From assembly GCA_003550325.1 (NCBI GenBank), contig QKWP01000349.1, positions 97,388-161,387 on the forward strand: 64,000 nt of DNA, in the 5' to 3' direction. Shown piece by piece: positions 59,593-64,000 of this stretch. How positions within the stretch are numbered: the stretch's first letter is position 1; every line of letters begins with the position of its first letter. The stretch comes from Gigaspora rosea. Lineage: Eukaryota > Glomeromycota > Glomeromycetes > Diversisporales > Gigasporaceae. The notes under the pieces are model-generated. The model worked only from the letters and a program-made list of their open reading frames with translations. It did no database searches and was not told the origin of the DNA. The position numbers were made by a program, and so were the translations under genes.

Positions 59593-60824
59593 CGTCGCTG
59601 TATTGAAGAATTGGTTGAATCTCTTGAGACTCATTTAATTGAGTCTAAAACTCACTTGGTTACACTCCCATTTCTCTTACGTTTATAAGGCATGCTTCCA
59701 AAAAATAGCAAACTAGAAGAATTACAAAAATGGAGCAACAGCATTTTGGCAAAACATTCAAACATTGTTTTTGACTCTGAGGATTTTAATTCTCTTAACG
59801 AAAATGATTGATTTCACTTATTAAACGTGACGATTTTCAAAATGGGAAAAATAAAAATTTGGAATTGTTATAAAGTGAGAAAGATTGCACAAATTCCTGA
59901 TTTATCTTCGACCAAAATTTTACATCTCTAAAGGTTACTCTGAAAATTGTTTATCTCATATTAGTTATTTTCAAATGTTTTGTAAAAGATGTTGCAAATT
60001 ATGTATATTCATATTCTAAACTTCTTGGAGAAAAACTTTGGAAAAATCTAATTAAAAGTCTTTTATCATTTGATTATAAAGTTACTTTAACAATTCTACC
60101 ACCTAGTATTATTCAAAATCAGAATTATTAACTAGATCGATAGAACCATTTTCAACAATTATTAATGAAGAACATGCAGTTTAAATTGCATCATGGATTG
60201 ATAAGAATATCATTATATATAATACAAGAAATTATTCATATGAATTTAAATTACTCCTTCGTGGGAGTAGGGATGGATTTAACCGTGAATCATTTTGGAA
60301 TTTATATAATATTAAAACAAATACTGTTACAGTTATAAAAGTGAAAGGCAGTGATAATATTAAAAGAAGTTTTGATGGATATAATCAAGTTGCATGAGAT
60401 AATAGAATAAATGGTTTATTATTAGTTGTCAAGATAGCTTTATTTTTTCATTAAAAAGGCATACAGCCTAAAATTCTATTTTAAGTCGTGTTAAAAACCC
60501 AGTAAATGCTATTTGTAATCGTACTGTTTATGGTATAAATTTTGGAGGTGGTCATCTTGCTATATTTGTAGACTATAATGAACGATGCTTATTAATTATT
60601 ATGGACATTATGAAAAACCAATTGATATACGTAGGGATTGGCACCGTGCTCTATAGTTCCGGGCAGAATTATGTTGGTCATGGGCCGGAATTATTTTAAT
60701 GCCGGCCAAATTAAACGGTTAAACGGTTAAACGATTAAACGATTAAGAAAAATTTTAGGCGGTTCCAATCCATACGATGTTATTTTGTAAACGAATATGA
60801 AGTGTTTCAAATTCGATTTAATTC
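59593..60824 (+). pseudogene. BACK-TLDc protein relic
   Basis: Plus-strand pieces in order: RRCIEELVESLETHLIESKT (59593); KLEELQKWSNSILAKHSNIV and FDSEDFNSLNEND, then a shift to LISLIKRDDFQNG, which together match a BACK-type helical domain; DVANYVYSYSKLLGEKLWKN; then the TLDc domain with ASWIDKNIIIYNTRNYSYEF, KLLLRGSRDGFNRESFWNLY, VNAICNRTVYGINFGGGHLA, YYGHYEKPIDIRRDWHRAL and finally NEYEVFQI near 60800. Numerous stops and shifts and about 130 bp of extra sequence before EYEVFQI show it is dead. The N-terminal BTB domain was not found. Confidence 0.75.
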
Positions 60825-61707
60825 TGACTTGACGATTTATATTTACATCAGAACGAGTTAATACTCTATATTTTATTTAATGTAACAAGCTTTGGCTATA
60901 TTACGATACTCAGGATATTACTCGTTACCATATTATTCCATAGAGAAAGAAAATCGCAAAAGATCTATTTGGCAAAAAATTTTTTGAATTATTGTTGCAG
61001 CCATATTATTGACGACTACACTAAAAAATTCTCATATTAGGGAAAGTGAAATAGGAGTGTTTTTGGAGATCCTCATTTCATGAAATCGGAAAATTTTTTA
61101 AAATCAGTGTAGCCATTATTACATTATCGTTATTACAAATATTACTATATACAATAATGATATCAATATATTTTATATTAGTTTTCCAAAAAATTAAATA
61201 AAATAGAGCTTGCATTCAAATTTAAATTTGCTTAAAATTATAATAATTATAAATAAGCAAAAGAATTTGAAAAAATCATTGGATTTGATTTTTTTTTTTT
61301 TTACGTAAAGTAAGATATTGATCCAGCTTTGTTACTTGCACATCAATTCTTTTTCAAGTTGATCGGTGGCTTTAGATTTATTGAGTTGATCGGTGTGCTT
61401 AGTTTTATTTAACATAGTATTCATATTGTCCAGACTTACAACAGTCCTGTTTTCATATATGAATTCGCATACTCCATGACGGATTAAAGGATTTGACAAG
61501 AAATATATGAATAATACGAATCTTAAACTGCAAATTATTACATGTAATGAATATTTTATTCAATCTTTTTATAATATTTCGCATACATATTTTTATTATT
61601 GTACAAAGCATGTGACTATTCTAAATAGTTTTTATCCCTTATAATGCTCAAAGCTACTGTATTAACTGGTTGAAGAAAATAATGGAGATAATTTCGTCAA
61701 TAAACAA
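60825..61707. other. AT-rich intergenic DNA
   Basis: No gene was seen. A short inverted repeat, CTACACTAAAAAATTCT with its complement near 61115-61132, spans about 110 bp from 61016. Confidence 0.35.
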
Positions 61708-63077
61708 TCAAATACATTGCTTAACTTCTTCCATTAAGGCTTTCGCCAATAATGGAGGGACGGCGTTTCCTACTGTTCACATAATCCCGCGACAAATAAA
61801 TATTTTTTATCAGAATTTTTCTTGAAAACACGAAAATTTTTACATGTATTTACCTTGACGATATTGAGCATTCAGACCACCAAGGAAAATATAATCATCT
61901 GGAAATGTCTGAAGTCTTGCTTGTTCTCTAACTGAAATATACCTAAATTCTGTGGGATGGATATTATCCCATCCTGGATTAATCGTACACAATACCGTAG
62001 AAGGGATGGAATTTAATGTGAGCCGTTTTAAATGATATGGAGATCTTTTACAATACTCCATATTGGGCGATGAATTTGTCAAACCTGATAAATAATTTTA
62101 AATTATTATTATATAATGAAATAAAATAAAATTGGATGATTTACAGTACCTCGGAAAGCCTTCGAAACAGTTGGCGTTGGCTGCAATCCCTTATTTAGGT
62201 AATTAGCACGTTCTTGTTCTGTGCATTCTCCATCTATAAAGTGCGTTTGTTCTGGCCACGATGGCATACGTATTCCTTCTTTCACCGCCATTAGAAAAAA
62301 TCTTTCCCGACGTTGACAAATTCCATAATTTGTTGCTTTCAATATTTGTGTTTCTATTTTATATCTTTATATGGAAATCAAAGTAAAAATTAGTTTTTTT
62401 CACTTATTTTTTAATGTTTGTAGTCGGCTTAAGTTTATTGACTCGACAAAGCCGATATTTAAATATTTATTTTAAGTAGATTGATTGTTTTTCTCAACTA
62501 TTTTTAATTGACTTAATCGACTTTTTAAAAATCGTTTAACTTAGTCAATAAGTCAATTTTTTCGGCTAACATCAAATTTATAATAAAATTATAAGAATAC
62601 ATACCCGATATCCTGTATATCATTGATAAACATTCTAAACATTTCGTCGCTTTTACTTTTATTGAAAAATCCTCGAACATTCTCAAATACTAAAACTTTA
62701 GGTTTGAGTTTATCAACGATCAACGGAACCGTCAAAGCCAAGATCATATTGTCTGTCATGTCAATTATGTTGCCGCGCGTATTTGCCATTGTATATCCTT
62801 GACACGGTGGCGCGGCCAACAAAACGTCAACTTTATGCTTTTTTCGATTTATATTGTTTTCAATGAAGTCATAGACATCAAGAGTATAAACCATAGCTTC
62901 TTCATTATTGAACTTAAAAGTTTCCGTTGCACTTCGTTCGTTGTCAAGACCCCACTTAACTTTAAAATCTGACATTTTTGCACCAAGTGAAAAACCTCCA
63001 GCTCCACAAAATAAATCACCAACAGTTGGAAGCTTTTTAAATTTCACGGGGGGGGGGTTTTTTGTATATATTAGCAA
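61708..63077 (-). CDS. DNA (cytosine-5) methyltransferase, four exons
   Basis: Exons on the minus strand: 63077-62605, 62364-62150, 62084-61854, 61772-61708. All three introns (240, 65 and 81 bp) are GT-AG and the spliced frame closes to 327 residues plus TGA. Motif I is DLFCGAGGFSLG (residues 21-32), motif IV is APPCQGYT with the catalytic Cys92, motif VI is ENVRGF (132-137), motif VIII is QRRERFF, motif IX is SVREQARLQTFPDDYIF, and motif X is QYRQVGNAVPPLLA, whose V codon is rebuilt across intron 3. The enzyme would transfer methyl from S-adenosylmethionine to C5 of cytosine in nuclear DNA. It is catalytic-domain-only, without BAH or RFD domains. HPTEFRY plus RLQTFPDDY resembles bacterial C5 enzymes more than DNMT1/DIM-2. 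The start is doubtful: 63077 is TTG. In the same frame an ATG at 63140-63138 is separated by one TAG, and a G10 tract at 63048-63057 may hide a one-base error joining an upstream frame (SSLRDQVDIANIYKK). Confidence 0.85.
63048..63057. other. G10 homopolymer at the methyltransferase N-terminus
   Basis: Ten G bases (C10 in the gene). With nine, the upstream frame SSLRDQVDIANIYKKPP would run directly into the catalytic domain frame. A length error or real slippage here decides the N-terminus. Confidence 0.6.
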
Positions 63078-63140
63078 TATCTACTTGATCTCTAAGAGAA
63101 CTGGAAAAAATGAGTGACTCACGTGATCTGTAACTTGCAT

Positions 63141-63827
63141 TTTTTTAAGGATGAATCGATATCAAACGTTAAGATATAGACTAATTATTCGATTTTATAT
63201 TATTTTTTCATTGAGATTATATTTATACGAAAATTTTTTGCTTTAGAGACTTTCATATCAATTTAACAAACTATCGCTCGAGTATATTTAGTAGTTATAA
63301 CGACAATAATTGCTAATTTAAGTCATATTACATCAGAATTACAAGAAATAGATTTAATTGTCCGAAGCGTAGCGAGGACTGTTTGATCAAAAGTGAAAAA
63401 AAAATTAAAAAATTGAGAATTATAGGTTCCCGTGATGATCAGCAATCAGTGTAACTCAGCTTAATAGTTCTCTAGGTTACACATAAAGAATTTAATGTAA
63501 ATGCATCTTTTTGCTTCGGACTTGTATTCAGATTCTGATTTCCTAGTATGTAGTTCTAAAAATTTTAGTAATACCTTTAATATGTTATCTGAGTCCGTAT
63601 TCAGATAGAGCATGCAATAATACTGTAATAGGTTTAATAATTGTTTACCTTTATCTATAACGATGCCAAAAATTTGCAATTGTTCTATCTATTAGAATCA
63701 CTACTAAAAACGCTCATCAGATATCAGATATCAAAGATCGTAATATAACGAACGGCAAAGTGATACAAAAGTTGCCGATCAGCCATATAAATATCCGATC
63801 CTGATAAAGAAATAAAAAAAAAAAAAT
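63141..63827. other. divergent intergenic region
   Basis: It separates the minus-strand methyltransferase from the plus-strand gene at 63828. A minus-strand frame at 63679-63461 (DKGKQLLNLLQYYCMLYLNT) has a plausible helical composition but no motif and is not called. ATATAAATATCC near 63786 could be the TATA box of the downstream gene. Confidence 0.4.
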
Positions 63828-64000
63828 ATGACGACTACATTCTTAGATATAGTTAAAAATTGTGATAATTTTCCGTACCCGAATGAAAAAGTAGATGAAG
63901 AAGAAAATTTAATGCATAGCGCAGTTCCATTGCTATTAAATAATGTTAAAATAGGACTTATACCCAAGACCACAATTTCAGCGTTAAAAAAATACAATGA
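63828..64000 (+). CDS. Nudix/DUF4743-like protein, N-terminus only
   Basis: ATG 63828 opens a frame that is still open at the window edge (57 codons): MTTTFLDIVKNCDNFPYPNE, then VPLLLNNVKIGLIPKTTISA, LKKYN. The pattern FLD-hhxxCxNFPYP followed by hxVGLIxPxxxxxLKKY is that of the N-terminal DUF4743 region of thiamin-pyrophosphokinase-related Nudix hydrolases. The Nudix box itself would lie beyond the window, so function cannot be confirmed. An A-rich leader and a TATA-like ATATAAATA precede the ATG, and no lesion is seen. Confidence 0.6.
   Translation, partial: MTTTFLDIVKNCDNFPYPNEKVDEEENLMHSAVPLLLNNVKIGLIPKTTISALKKYN

Overview
The window looks like a piece of a very AT-rich, repeat-loaded fungal nuclear genome, most probably an arbuscular mycorrhizal fungus (Glomeromycotina, Rhizophagus-like). 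I infer this from the gene families present (Sel1-repeat protein kinases, BTB/BACK-TLDc proteins, SPRY proteins, secreted S1 proteases, lineage-typical DDE transposons), from short GT-AG introns, and from TTAGGG-type motifs. No sequence search was possible, so taxonomy and family names rest on pattern recognition.

Layout. 1-7.6 kb: AT-rich DNA with a short-chain dehydrogenase relic (854-1012), a hAT-like element made of CAAAT repeats (2329-2612), a 2.3 kb element with an 11-bp target duplication (2637-4959), an assembly-linked tandem duplication around a single N (4083), and inverted-repeat elements. 7.6-12.4 kb: a decayed DDE transposon with terminal inverted repeats, carrying a zinc-finger transposase-like pseudogene, a Sel1 fragment and two foldbacks. 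12.7-18.4 kb: foldback and palindromic repeats, including a 1.3 kb nested palindrome and a tandem array of about 330-bp palindromes with an N gap in one palindrome centre. 20.8-22.1 kb: a secreted chymotrypsin-fold protease gene broken by one frameshift. 22.4-27.7 kb: nested small elements and a minisatellite. 27.9-35.5 kb: an apparently full-length but decayed LINE on the minus strand with a 19-bp target site duplication and poly(A) tail. 35.9-40.1 kb: more MITEs. 40.2-41.5 and 54.6-56.0 kb: a direct segmental duplication of an unknown multi-exon gene. Between its copies lie Sel1 and SPRY pseudogenes, a Sel1-kinase pseudogene with about 18 Sel1 repeats, and a second DDE transposon with its own inverted repeats and a nested MITE. 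57-61 kb: an LTR remnant and a BACK-TLDc pseudogene.

The only gene model that closes cleanly over most of its length is at 61.7-63.1 kb: a four-exon cytosine-5 DNA methyltransferase on the minus strand. It has all the core motifs, but its motif IX/X region resembles prokaryotic enzymes more than fungal DNMT1. Its N-terminus is uncertain because of a G10 tract. Divergently from it, a Nudix/DUF4743-like gene begins at 63828 and runs off the window.

The general picture is an accessory, transposon-rich region. Several premature stops in its pseudogenes could be explained by CGA to TGA or CAG to TAG transitions, as expected if methylated CpG sites decay. This makes the intact-looking methyltransferase the most interesting gene. 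The genes do not form an operon or pathway.
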